From contig CACNIG010000007.1 of the NCBI GenBank assembly GCA_902620455.1, positions 1-64,000 of the forward strand: a stretch of DNA of 64,000 bases, read 5' to 3'. The first letter of the stretch is position 1. Each line of letters begins with the position of its first letter. The DNA comes from an uncultured Bacteroidota bacterium (GTDB lineage Bacteria > Bacteroidota > Bacteroidia > Flavobacteriales > Flavobacteriaceae). The position numbers were made by a program, and so were the translations under genes. Shown here in pieces: positions 19,097 to 28,549 of this stretch. A model generated the notes under the pieces. The model made no database searches and was not told the origin of the DNA. It worked only from the letters and a program-made list of their open reading frames with translations.

Positions 19097-20524
19097 ATGA
19101 ACATAATTCTTCCTGGAGATAAAGATTATGAATCAAGACCTTCAGTACAGAGAAAATCATTAAGGATTAACCTCAACGAGAATATTTACGGGACTTTTGT
19201 TGAAATTGGAGCTGGTCAAGAAGTTGCTAGAAACTTTTACAGAGTAGGTGCTGCATCTGGAACAATAGCTAAATCGATGAGTGCTTACGATAAGAGTTTT
19301 AGTGACAGTATTTATGGTAAAGAAGAAAATGGAAGATATGTAACTCAAAATCGTTTAGATAAGATGCTTGATCATGAAATGGATCTACTCGAAAAAAGGA
19401 TTTCAAGAGATAAAAACCCTGATAAATTTTTCTTTGTATATGCAAACACTGTTGCCACAATAGATTTTGTGAAAAAATTTAAAGGCCATGGGTGGATGGG
19501 TATTAGATTTCAGACTAATCCAAATGATGAATATTCAGAGATTAAACTCCATCTTAGATTCCATCAAAATGAGGCTAAGCTTCAACAGGAAAGTTTAGGA
19601 ATAATGGGAGTAAATTTAATATATGGAGCTTTCTACAAACATAATGAACCTCTTAAGTTGATGAAGTATTTAAATGATCATATTGATGATCAATCAATTG
19701 AGATAGATACCATTAATTTCAGTGGTCCATTATTTAAGGATGTTGATAATAGATTAATTAGTCTTGAGCTTGTTAGACTTGGAATGACTGATGCTGTTAT
19801 ATTCGATGAAAATGGAATAAATGTTCTTCCTGCTCAAGTACTTTATAAAAAGAACATTTTAACTCTTAGAGGGAGTTATAGGCCTATGACCAAGGTAAAT
19901 GAAGAAATGTTCAAAAAGTCATTAGAGGCATTTCTTAAAGAGAAAAAAGTAAAGGAAGAAAATACTCTAGTTGTTTTTGAAATTACCTTATCTAATTTGA
20001 GATCTACTGGTGATATAGAGGACAGTGATTATTTAGATAGAGCAAAATTATTGTGTTCAATGGGACATATGGTAATGATTTCAAATTTTTCAGAATACTT
20101 TAAATTAGTTCAATATCTGACCAGTTATACTAAAAAACAGCTTGGACTTACTATGGGAGTTAGAAACTTTATTGAAATTTTTGATGAACAATACTATGAT
20201 AATTTAAAGGGAGGTATTTTAGAAGCTTTTGGAAATATATTTAAAAATAATATGAAAATATATCTTTATCCATTATTAGATAAAGAGAACGGTGGTATTA
20301 TAAACTCTAATAATCTAAAACTTGAAGATAATATGAAAGAGTTTTACAAGTATTTCAAAGTAAATAATAAAATACGTGATTTAGATTATAATGAAGATTA
20401 TTTAAAAATACTATCAAAAGATATCCTCAAACAAATAAAGAAAAATGAAGCCGGATGGGAAGATAAAGTTCCAAAAGCGGTCTCGGATATGATTATTAAA
20501 AATAAAATGTTTGGATTCAAATAG
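19097..20524 (+). CDS. large conserved cytosolic protein of unknown function
   Basis: 475 residues without signal peptide or membrane segments. It contains EIGAGQEVARNFYRVGAASGTIAKSMSAYD (shown in part), DSIYGKEENGRYVTQNRL and GHGWMGIRFQTNP. I recall this protein type across bacteria under misleading names such as TonB-dependent receptor or nicotinate-nucleotide adenylyltransferase; neither fits, because there is no barrel, signal or HxGH motif. It is transcribed alone. Confidence 0.75.
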   Translation: MNIILPGDKDYESRPSVQRKSLRINLNENIYGTFVEIGAGQEVARNFYRVGAASGTIAKSMSAYDKSFSDSIYGKEENGRYVTQNRLDKMLDHEMDLLEKRISRDKNPDKFFFVYANTVATIDFVKKFKGHGWMGIRFQTNPNDEYSEIKLHLRFHQNEAKLQQESLGIMGVNLIYGAFYKHNEPLKLMKYLNDHIDDQSIEIDTINFSGPLFKDVDNRLISLELVRLGMTDAVIFDENGINVLPAQVLYKKNILTLRGSYRPMTKVNEEMFKKSLEAFLKEKKVKEENTLVVFEITLSNLRSTGDIEDSDYLDRAKLLCSMGHMVMISNFSEYFKLVQYLTSYTKKQLGLTMGVRNFIEIFDEQYYDNLKGGILEAFGNIFKNNMKIYLYPLLDKENGGIINSNNLKLEDNMKEFYKYFKVNNKIRDLDYNEDYLKILSKDILKQIKKNEAGWEDKVPKAVSDMIIKNKMFGFK

Positions 20525-20971
20525 TTAATCAATTATTTGATCTGTATGCTCCTTAGTTTTTACCTTATCAATAACCCTGTCAATAATCCCTTCCTCATTA
20601 ATCAAGAAAGTTGTTCTTAAAACACCGTCATATTCATTTCCTCTAAATTTCTTCTTACCCCAAACTCCAAAAGCTTTAATAATTTCTTTAGAATCATCAG
20701 CTAAGAGATTATATTTAAAGCCAAACTTCTCTGCAAATTTATTTTGTTTATCAACTGTATCAGGACTTACGCCTATTACCTCATACCCTTGAGCAGCTAA
20801 TCTAGAATAGTTATCGTTTAGGTTGCAACTTTGAGCTGTACATCCTGGTGTATTAGCTCGTGGATAAAAAAACAAAACAATTTTTTTACCTTTTAAATCT
20901 CCAAGATTTAGAGTTTCACCTTTATGTGTTGTTACATTTATATTTGGTATCTTATCTCCTACTTTTAACAT
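20525..20971 (-). CDS. bcp: thioredoxin-dependent peroxiredoxin Bcp/PrxQ
   Basis: Reduces hydroperoxides. 148 residues from ATG 20971 (MLKVGDKIPNINV); the longer reading would need a TTG in an A-run. The peroxidatic site is YPRANTPGCTAQSCNL, with the peroxidatic Cys in PGCT and the resolving Cys five residues on, as in the PrxQ subtype. It is divergent from nth, with the TACTTTTG promoter box in the short gap. Confidence 0.96.
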   Translation of the reverse strand: MLKVGDKIPNINVTTHKGETLNLGDLKGKKIVLFFYPRANTPGCTAQSCNLNDNYSRLAAQGYEVIGVSPDTVDKQNKFAEKFGFKYNLLADDSKEIIKAFGVWGKKKFRGNEYDGVLRTTFLINEEGIIDRVIDKVKTKEHTDQIID

Positions 20972-20983
20972 AATTTTTTTTTT

Positions 20984-20991
20984 CAAAAGTA
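20984..20991 (-). promoter_or_regulatory. candidate -7 box for bcp
   Basis: TACTTTTG on the minus strand matches TAnnTTTG, 12 bases before the bcp ATG. Its position supports ATG 20971 as the real start, since the longer TTG start at 20986 would overlap the box. Confidence 0.45.
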
Positions 20992-20996
20992 AGTAA

Positions 20997-21644
20997 ATGA
21001 AAGTAAAAGAAAAAGTTGATTATATAATTAATAAACTAGAAGAAATTTATCCAGTTTTAAATATCCCTTTAGATCATAAAGACCCATACACATTACTTAT
21101 TGCTGTTCTTATGTCAGCACAAAGTACCGATAAAAAAGTTAATGAGATTACTCCAATTCTCTTTAGTAAAGCTGATAATCCTTTTGATATGATTAAACTT
21201 TCTATTGATGAGATTAGAAATATAATTAAACCAGTTGGATTATCTCCTACAAAATCAAAAGGTATTTGGAACTTATCAAAAATCTTAATTGATAAATATG
21301 ATGGTAAAGTTCCAAATGATATTCAAAAGTTGGAAGAACTACCATCAGTTGGTCATAAAACTGCTAGCGTGGTTGTTTCTCAAGGTTTTGGTCAACCTGC
21401 CTTCCCTGTTGATACTCATATTCATAGACTTATGTACAGGTGGGGATTATCAACCGGAAAAAATGTAATTAAAACAGAGTTAGATGCAAAAAGATTATTT
21501 CCTAAATCAAAATGGAATGAGTTACACTTAAGAATAATTTTTTACGGAAGAGAATACTGTCCAGCTAGAGGTTGGGATATTAACAATGACATTATAACAA
21601 AAACTATTGGCAGGAAGTCTGTAATTAATAAACTTATTAAGTAA
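20997..21644 (+). CDS. nth: endonuclease III (Nth) without the iron-sulfur cluster
   Basis: DNA glycosylase/AP lyase for oxidised pyrimidines. The 215-residue protein has LMSAQSTDKKVNEITP, the helix-hairpin-helix with catalytic Lys (LPSVGHKTASVV) and the catalytic Asp (FPVDTHIHRL). The C-terminal Cx6Cx2Cx5C cluster site is absent: after YGREYCPARGWD only one Cys remains. From memory, flavobacterial Nth proteins commonly end this way, so this is likely lineage-wide and not a mutation. uvrA follows 21 bases downstream. Confidence 0.93.
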   Translation: MKVKEKVDYIINKLEEIYPVLNIPLDHKDPYTLLIAVLMSAQSTDKKVNEITPILFSKADNPFDMIKLSIDEIRNIIKPVGLSPTKSKGIWNLSKILIDKYDGKVPNDIQKLEELPSVGHKTASVVVSQGFGQPAFPVDTHIHRLMYRWGLSTGKNVIKTELDAKRLFPKSKWNELHLRIIFYGREYCPARGWDINNDIITKTIGRKSVINKLIK

Positions 21645-21649
21645 TTTTG
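21642..21649 (+). promoter_or_regulatory. candidate -7 box for uvrA
   Basis: TAATTTTG begins in the nth stop codon and ends 16 bases before the uvrA ATG, which suggests uvrA can be transcribed separately from nth. Confidence 0.35.
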
Positions 21650-21665
21650 CATTTTTACGGCTTTA

Positions 21666-24440
21666 ATGAAAGATATTTCTAAAATTGACCCCAAACATAA
21701 CATCATTATTAAAGGTGCAAAACTTCATAACCTAAAAAATGTTGACGTTGTTATCCCTAGGAATAACTTTACTGTTATAACTGGTCTATCAGGGTCCGGT
21801 AAATCTTCCTTAGCCTATGATACCCTTTATGCTGAGGGTCAGAGAAGATATGTGGAAAGCTTATCCTCTTATGCAAGACAGTTTATGGGTAAATTAAATA
21901 AACCAAAAGTTGATTACATAAAAGGTATATCACCAGCAATTGCTGTAGAGCAAAAAATTAATACTTCAAATCCAAGATCTACAGTTGGAACAAAAACAGA
22001 AATTTATGATTATCTAAAACTTTTATTCGCAAGAATTGGAACTACATACTCACCTAAATCAAATAAGATTGTAAAAAAAGATTCTACATCAGATGTAGTA
22101 GATTTAGTTCTTAAAAATAAACCAAAGTCAAAGCTTTTGTTGTTATGTCCAATAGAATCATCAACAAAAAAAATATCATTAGAGAAAATAGAAATTCTAA
22201 AAAAACAAGGTTTTGTTAGAATATTCAAAAATGGTGAAATCATTAACATTAATGATATAGATAAAAATGGAATACTTGACTTTAAATTAGTTATTGACAG
22301 ATTAGTTGTAAATGATAATAAAGAGTTTAGATCTAGAGTTGCTGATTCTGCGGAACTGGCATTTTATGAAGGAAAAGGCATTTGCTCTATTGTCAATATG
22401 GAAACCAATAAAGAAATTATCCTATCGAATAAGTTTGAGGCGGATGGAATTAAGTTTATAGAGCCATCGGTTCACTTATTTAGTTTTAACAATCCATTTG
22501 GAGCATGTAAAAATTGTGATGGATTTGGAGAGACAATAGGAATCGATGAAGAACTTGTAATACCAAATAAAGCATTGTCAGTATACGACGATGCAATTGC
22601 CCCCTGGAGAGGTACTGGGCTTAGAAAATACTATGTTAAGCTAATAGATAATGCTGATAAGTTTAATTTTCCATTGTACAAACCATATAACAAACTAACA
22701 AAAGATGAGATAAATACTCTTTGGGATGGAAATGAACACTTTACTGGAATTAATAAATTCTTTAAATACTTAGAGAAAAAAAATTATAAAATTCAGAATA
22801 GAGTTCTTTTATCAAGGTATCGAGGTAAAACACTTTGTAATCAGTGTAATGGAAGTAGACTTAGACAAGAGTCATATTATGTTAAAATAAATGATAAAAA
22901 TCTTCCTGAAATATTATCGATGCCAATTGATAAATTAAGTGACTTTTTTAAAAAAATTAAATTAAGTAAGACTGAAAAAGAAGTTTCTGAAAGGATTTTA
23001 AAAGAAATCAATAATAGAGTTGATTATTTAATGAATGTAGGACTTAGCTACTTGACATTAAATAGGAAAGCTAATACACTTTCAGGTGGCGAGACTCAGA
23101 GAATCAACTTAGCCTCTTCACTTGGAAGTAGTTTAGTTGGATCAACTTATATACTTGATGAACCATCAATTGGACTTCACTCTCGAGATAATGATAATCT
23201 GATTAAAATTTTAAAGAATTTAAAAGATATAGGAAACACTGTGATAGTTGTCGAACATGATGAAGAGATCATATTATCAGCAGATCATATTATAGACATA
23301 GGCCCAATGGCTGGAACTTTAGGAGGCGAAATTGTTGGTCAAGGTAATGTTGAACAACTATTAAATATTGATACACTCACTTCAAAATATTTGAGAAGAG
23401 TTGAAAAAATTGAGCCACTTGGGTCAAGAAGAAAATCCAAATATCATATTAATATAAACGGTGCACAAGAGAATAATTTAAAAAATATTACAGTAAAGAT
23501 TCCTCTTGAATGTTTAACAATGATAACTGGAGTATCTGGAAGTGGAAAATCTACATTAGTTAAAAAGATTATATACCCTGCCCTTCTAAATTATTTTAGA
23601 GATTACTCTCAAAAACCAGGAAAATTCTCCGATATATCTGGTAATTTAAGTAGAATTAAATCTGTTCAATTTATTGATCAAAATCCAATCGGTAGATCAT
23701 CCAGATCAAACCCTGTAACATATCTTAAAGTTTATGATGATATACGTAATTTGTATTCAAAGATTCCACAGTCGATTTCAAAAGGATTTAAATCAAAGTT
23801 CTTTTCATTTAATACAGATGGTGGAAGATGTGATGAGTGTAAAGGTGAGGGGGTTGTAAGAATAGAGATGCAGTTTATGGCTGATGTTGAATTAGAGTGT
23901 GAGATTTGCAAAGGGAAGAGATTTAAGGATGAGATAACTGCCATTAAATATAATGGTGTTAGTATTGATATGCTATTAAATATGACTGTAGATGATTCAA
24001 TTAAATTTTTTAGAAAGTATAATCAAACTAAAATTGTAAATAAACTTTTGCCACTTCAGTCAGTTGGATTAGGGTACGTTTCATTGGGTCAATCATCAAA
24101 TACACTATCTGGAGGAGAAGCTCAAAGGATCAAATTAGCTTCATTTATTGGTAAAGGTGATCAAATTGATAAAACATTCTTCATTTTTGATGAGCCCACT
24201 ACAGGTCTTCATTTTCATGATGTAAAAAAATTATTAAATACGTTCGATAAATTAATTAGAATGGGACATTCAATATTGGTTATTGAACATAATCTTGACA
24301 TGATCTCTTGTGCTGATCATATTATTGACCTTGGCCCCGAAGGAGGTGATAAAGGAGGTAATATAATAGCCGAAGGCAGCCCTGAAGACATTATCAAGAA
24401 CAAAAGATCTTACACTGGTCAATACCTCAAAAAAAAATAG
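21666..24440 (+). CDS. uvrA: excinuclease ABC subunit A UvrA
   Basis: Damage-recognition ATPase of nucleotide excision repair, 924 residues (family about 940). There are two ABC modules: Walker A GLSGSGKSSLAYDTLYAEGQ and GVSGSGKSTLV; signatures LSGGETQRINLASSLGS and LSGGEAQRIKLASFIGK; Walker B regions YILDEPSIGLH and FIFDEPTTGLH. Zinc modules are visible as CKNCDGFGE/CNQCNGSR and CDECKGEGV/CEICKGKRF. It is followed by the convergent flippase gene with 5 bases between. Confidence 0.98.
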   Translation: MKDISKIDPKHNIIIKGAKLHNLKNVDVVIPRNNFTVITGLSGSGKSSLAYDTLYAEGQRRYVESLSSYARQFMGKLNKPKVDYIKGISPAIAVEQKINTSNPRSTVGTKTEIYDYLKLLFARIGTTYSPKSNKIVKKDSTSDVVDLVLKNKPKSKLLLLCPIESSTKKISLEKIEILKKQGFVRIFKNGEIININDIDKNGILDFKLVIDRLVVNDNKEFRSRVADSAELAFYEGKGICSIVNMETNKEIILSNKFEADGIKFIEPSVHLFSFNNPFGACKNCDGFGETIGIDEELVIPNKALSVYDDAIAPWRGTGLRKYYVKLIDNADKFNFPLYKPYNKLTKDEINTLWDGNEHFTGINKFFKYLEKKNYKIQNRVLLSRYRGKTLCNQCNGSRLRQESYYVKINDKNLPEILSMPIDKLSDFFKKIKLSKTEKEVSERILKEINNRVDYLMNVGLSYLTLNRKANTLSGGETQRINLASSLGSSLVGSTYILDEPSIGLHSRDNDNLIKILKNLKDIGNTVIVVEHDEEIILSADHIIDIGPMAGTLGGEIVGQGNVEQLLNIDTLTSKYLRRVEKIEPLGSRRKSKYHININGAQENNLKNITVKIPLECLTMITGVSGSGKSTLVKKIIYPALLNYFRDYSQKPGKFSDISGNLSRIKSVQFIDQNPIGRSSRSNPVTYLKVYDDIRNLYSKIPQSISKGFKSKFFSFNTDGGRCDECKGEGVVRIEMQFMADVELECEICKGKRFKDEITAIKYNGVSIDMLLNMTVDDSIKFFRKYNQTKIVNKLLPLQSVGLGYVSLGQSSNTLSGGEAQRIKLASFIGKGDQIDKTFFIFDEPTTGLHFHDVKKLLNTFDKLIRMGHSILVIEHNLDMISCADHIIDLGPEGGDKGGNIIAEGSPEDIIKNKRSYTGQYLKKK

Positions 24441-24445
24441 TTTAA

Positions 24446-25906
24446 TTACCAGTTTTTATTGAATTTATCAATAAATATATTTACATCATCACTCAGTTTA
24501 AATATATAAGCTGATAATGTGTAGAGAATTAATACTAAGCTTGACTTTATAATTATATTAATTACAGGTTGAAACCCTAATTGAAGATTCGAAAAAACAA
24601 AATAAGTAAGGACACTAAGTATTATGATCTTTATTGTATCTCTACTGTAAGGATGAATATTAAATTTAACTTTTACCAGATATATCTTTAAAGAGTTCAT
24701 AATAGCTAAAACAATAAGTGTTGCGTAAGCAGCACCAATAATACCAAATTCGCTTATAAGGTATATGTTTAATACAACAGCCAATACTGATGAGAACAAT
24801 GAGAACCAAAAAGTATAATAATAATATTTAGAATTAGAGATAATGTTATTAATACAGCCTATAGACATAGAATATAGTTTTCCAAAAGAAACAATTATGA
24901 CTATTGGTATACCAATAGAATAACCGTCTTGATTTAGCATATTATAAAAATCATCAATATTTAGATTTATTAATAAGAAAAACAAACTTGCGACTAAGAC
25001 CAGATTAGTAGAACTTTTTTTTAATAAATCCTCTAGCTTTTTCATTTGGTTTTTGTTTATAGCACTTGCTACTACCGGACTCAATATTTGAAACATTGCT
25101 CTACCTGGAATCTCAATTACTGCTGCAATAAATACAGCAACAGAATAATAAGCTACATTTTCAACAGTTAGGATTGATGATAGCATTGATTTATCGATAT
25201 CTAGGATAATACTTGAAGCTGCTCCAGATAAAAAAATCAACAGGCAGTATTTAAATATTTCATTGAAATCAGTTTTAAATTTTAAATTAAGTCTAGGCTT
25301 ATTGACATAAAAAGAATAAACTATTACTATAAGTAATCTTAAATAATATCCATAGATTAAGAACAAAACAAAACTTTCAAAATTTAAAAGTCCTATCGAA
25401 TAAAAAATTAATAAAAAAGCAATAAGAAGCCTAGGATATAATTCTTTTAGAAAGTTTCCAAACACAGATTTAAGCTTTACCCTTAACCAGGAATAAAAAA
25501 CTTCAAAAAAAGATGTAGAAATCGCAATAAAAAGTATTACGTAAGCATATTTAGAGAGACTTTGATCGCTCTGAAACAGGTATTGTCTTATATCATCATA
25601 ATAGGTATAAAAAACAGGGACAAAAATTAACACTATAACTAATGGTATTAATATTGATAATGTAAGTAATCCGTCTTTATCATTCTTTCTGGTATATTTT
25701 GAATAATATCTAATAACAGCATGTTGAGTACCAAATGAAATAAATGGTTGAATTAAGTTAGAAATTGCAAGCAAAGCAATTACAAGTCCTTGAAATTTAC
25801 TTCCTAGAAAAGTTGGATATAGGTATAAAGTATTAACAGCTCCAATAAGAAATGCAACACCTATACTTATTAAGTTTAAGAAGGATTGTCTAACTACTAA
25901 ACCCAT
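24446..25906 (-). CDS. polysaccharide flippase (MATE/Wzx-like)
   Basis: 486-residue integral membrane protein with about 12-14 hydrophobic helices over its whole length, opening with MGLVVRQSFLNLISIGVAFLIG. This is the layout of Wzx-type lipid-linked oligosaccharide exporters. It overlaps the end of the upstream YfhO gene by 10 bases, so the two are co-transcribed and probably work on the same surface glycan. The exported unit is unknown. Confidence 0.85.
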   Translation of the reverse strand: MGLVVRQSFLNLISIGVAFLIGAVNTLYLYPTFLGSKFQGLVIALLAISNLIQPFISFGTQHAVIRYYSKYTRKNDKDGLLTLSILIPLVIVLIFVPVFYTYYDDIRQYLFQSDQSLSKYAYVILFIAISTSFFEVFYSWLRVKLKSVFGNFLKELYPRLLIAFLLIFYSIGLLNFESFVLFLIYGYYLRLLIVIVYSFYVNKPRLNLKFKTDFNEIFKYCLLIFLSGAASSIILDIDKSMLSSILTVENVAYYSVAVFIAAVIEIPGRAMFQILSPVVASAINKNQMKKLEDLLKKSSTNLVLVASLFFLLINLNIDDFYNMLNQDGYSIGIPIVIIVSFGKLYSMSIGCINNIISNSKYYYYTFWFSLFSSVLAVVLNIYLISEFGIIGAAYATLIVLAIMNSLKIYLVKVKFNIHPYSRDTIKIIILSVLTYFVFSNLQLGFQPVINIIIKSSLVLILYTLSAYIFKLSDDVNIFIDKFNKNW

Positions 25907-28302
25907 TTATTTTTTCTATAAAGCATAAGAGCTATAATACTAAAGGTAATTATTATTGTAATTATTCTAATGTTAATTCCCGTTTTTACAATCTTAGGTA
26001 AAAAATGAAATTCAATTAAATGATTTCCCTTTGGAACAACCATTCCTCTAAGCAAATAATTTATGTCAAAATAATTAGTTTTTTCTCCATTTAAATAAAC
26101 CTGCCAACCTGAGGGATAATATATCTCTGAAAAGACTATAAGCTGCTCTGATAAAGACTCTATATTATAAGATATATGTGATGAAGAATTTTTGATTTTC
26201 TCTATTTTAATTAAATCTGATGAATTATAGTTTCTTGAAGTTTCAATGGGCAATGATTTATCTAAAACAAATCCGATCTCCCTTAAATTAGCATCTTTCA
26301 TCTGATTCAAAAGGTTATCATAATTATCAATTAATGCTAATGAATCAACGGCCCATGCATTTCCATAAGCATCAGGATTTTGATATAATTGATCTTGATT
26401 ATTTTCATCCTTACCAATTAGGTATCTGACATTCAAAGTGTTAAAAAGTTTTTGATTATCATGAAAAGATAAAAAATCATAATATTCTTCAAATCTTTTA
26501 AGTTTTGCAGCATGATAGCCATTAATTGAATTATGAAAATATGATGTATTGGCATTTGACAGTCCAGCTGAGATATTAAATACTCTAAATTCTAAGGTAT
26601 CTAATAGTATATCATTATCTATTTCTGATTTCTGATATGTATTAATAGTTTTATCTATGAATAAGTCTTTATCAATATATCTATTATTAATATTAAATAA
26701 ATCAAAAAACACTATGGCAAATACAATTGCGTAGGTAAAGTTTCTTCCCAAGAGCTTTGAGAATCTGAGTGTTAAAAAAACTAATAAACCAATAACTAAT
26801 GCCCTTATCACATCAGAATTAAATATATTCTTCCTTTCTTCTATAATTTGATTAAAAATTTCTTGACCGTATCCATTAGAGTAATAATCATCATACAAAC
26901 CAGAGTAACTTAAAGATCCTCCGAAAACTAATAGTATTATTAGCGGAACTGAGTAAACAGCAAATGATCTTCTGATATTTTTAAGGTTAGCATCAGCTAA
27001 AAATTTATGAAGGCCAATTACTGATAAAAGTGGTACAGCAAACTCAAGTATTATCTGAATTGAGGATACTGCACGAAATTTATTATAGAAAGGAAAATAA
27101 TCAATAAATAGATTAGTCAAAAGTGGAAAGTTTTTTCCCCATGATAATGTAATTGACAGTATAAAAGAAATTAATATCCACCACTTAAATGGTCCTTTTA
27201 CAACAAAAAGTGCAAGAATAAATAAAAACATTATTGATGCACCAACATACGCAGGTGCTTCCAAGATTGGTTGACTTCCCCAATAAGTAGGAACTGAACT
27301 AATAAATGAATCTGCTTGCTTTCTGGGTATGTTATTATCAATCAAAAATTTGTAAAGATCACTATTCTTCCCTAGTTCTTCAGATGAAGCTCCACCCTGT
27401 ACTCTTGGTGCTACAAGATTAAGGCTTTCAAAAATTCCATAACTGTATTGAGTAATATAATCATAGTTAAGACCAGTTGTTTTTTCTTTCTCACTTCCGT
27501 CAGGATTAATAGTTAATTCACTCTGAGATCTTGTAGAATACTTTGAATAATCATATGTTGTTAGAATGTTAGGTGCATTTAGTCCTAGAGATAGAATACC
27601 AGCAAGAGTAAAAATACCTACATATTTTAAGTAGTCTTTTAGGTCATTCTTTCTGTATGAGTCAATTAGGTATACAATAAAGTAAATTAGCAGCAGAATT
27701 AGCAAATAATATGTCATTTGATAGTGATTAGCTCTAATTTGAAGTGAAATAGCTATCAGGCTTACTAAAAACCCTGGAAGTAATTTATGTTGCCTTAAAA
27801 GAACTAATCCTGCAACTACTAGTGGTATGTATGAAATTGCAAGAGCCTTCGTATTATGTCCTACCTGAAGTATAATAAGTAAGTATGTTGAAAAAGCAAA
27901 AGCAATTGATCCAAGTATTGCAATTCTCCATGGTATTTTCAAAACCATCAGTAAAATATACATAGTTAGTAGGTATAGAAAAAGAGTATGAGCAGGCCTT
28001 GGAATAAAACGGAATAACATATGAAAAGGTGAAAGTATGTCATAGGCAAACTTTGCCCCTAGTTGAAAAGTTGGCATTCCACCAAATGCATTATCAATCC
28101 AATATATTTCGTCTGGAAAATTCTCTCTATTTTCTAATATTTCCCTGGACATTCCTTCATATTGGTTTATATCTGATTGATATAACTTTTTTCCATCTAG
28201 TAATGGACTATAAAATACTAATGAGATAACTGCAAAACCAATTGCCGTATATAAGTGAATTAGTGATTTCCTTATCTTAACTTTGTTAATCGATATCTTC
28301 AT
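25897..28302 (-). CDS. YfhO-family membrane protein
   Basis: 801 residues: about a dozen membrane helices up to residue 540, then a soluble domain to about 770 and one last C-terminal helix. YfhO proteins are GT-C-like membrane enzymes linked to glycosylation of lipids or teichoic acids in other phyla. The features DSLALIDNYDNLL and YPSGWQVYLNGEKT are typical of the C-terminal part. It overlaps the flippase downstream and the DUF4834 gene upstream (17 bases). Confidence 0.87.
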   Translation of the reverse strand: MKISINKVKIRKSLIHLYTAIGFAVISLVFYSPLLDGKKLYQSDINQYEGMSREILENRENFPDEIYWIDNAFGGMPTFQLGAKFAYDILSPFHMLFRFIPRPAHTLFLYLLTMYILLMVLKIPWRIAILGSIAFAFSTYLLIILQVGHNTKALAISYIPLVVAGLVLLRQHKLLPGFLVSLIAISLQIRANHYQMTYYLLILLLIYFIVYLIDSYRKNDLKDYLKYVGIFTLAGILSLGLNAPNILTTYDYSKYSTRSQSELTINPDGSEKEKTTGLNYDYITQYSYGIFESLNLVAPRVQGGASSEELGKNSDLYKFLIDNNIPRKQADSFISSVPTYWGSQPILEAPAYVGASIMFLFILALFVVKGPFKWWILISFILSITLSWGKNFPLLTNLFIDYFPFYNKFRAVSSIQIILEFAVPLLSVIGLHKFLADANLKNIRRSFAVYSVPLIILLVFGGSLSYSGLYDDYYSNGYGQEIFNQIIEERKNIFNSDVIRALVIGLLVFLTLRFSKLLGRNFTYAIVFAIVFFDLFNINNRYIDKDLFIDKTINTYQKSEIDNDILLDTLEFRVFNISAGLSNANTSYFHNSINGYHAAKLKRFEEYYDFLSFHDNQKLFNTLNVRYLIGKDENNQDQLYQNPDAYGNAWAVDSLALIDNYDNLLNQMKDANLREIGFVLDKSLPIETSRNYNSSDLIKIEKIKNSSSHISYNIESLSEQLIVFSEIYYPSGWQVYLNGEKTNYFDINYLLRGMVVPKGNHLIEFHFLPKIVKTGINIRIITIIITFSIIALMLYRKNKWV

Positions 28303-28480
28303 AGTCTATATATTCACCATATTTTTCATTGGTTTTAGATTCTTTTTTCTTTGATGAATTATCAAAATTTGATTTTTTGTTATGACTATTGAAAGTATTT
28401 AAAAAAAGCATTCTAAGTAGTGAAGGAATAAAATACCTTACAAAGAGATAAATGGCAAGAAATATTAATAGAACCTTCAT
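28286..28480 (-). CDS. DUF4834-like small membrane protein
   Basis: 64 residues from ATG 28480 (MKVLLIFLAIYLF); a GTG 18 bases earlier is less likely. One N-terminal membrane helix, then a charged polar tail (NKKSNFDNSSKKKESKT) ending in an acidic GEYIDYEDID. I recall DUF4834 proteins beside yfhO in flavobacteria. It overlaps the YfhO start and is presumably translationally coupled. Function unknown. Confidence 0.75.
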   Translation of the reverse strand: MKVLLIFLAIYLFVRYFIPSLLRMLFLNTFNSHNKKSNFDNSSKKKESKTNEKYGEYIDYEDID

Positions 28481-28549
28481 ATTATGTGGCTTCACCAAAT
28501 TTAGTGAAATCTTGAAAAATAACTATTTATTGGTAACTTGTATTTTCAA

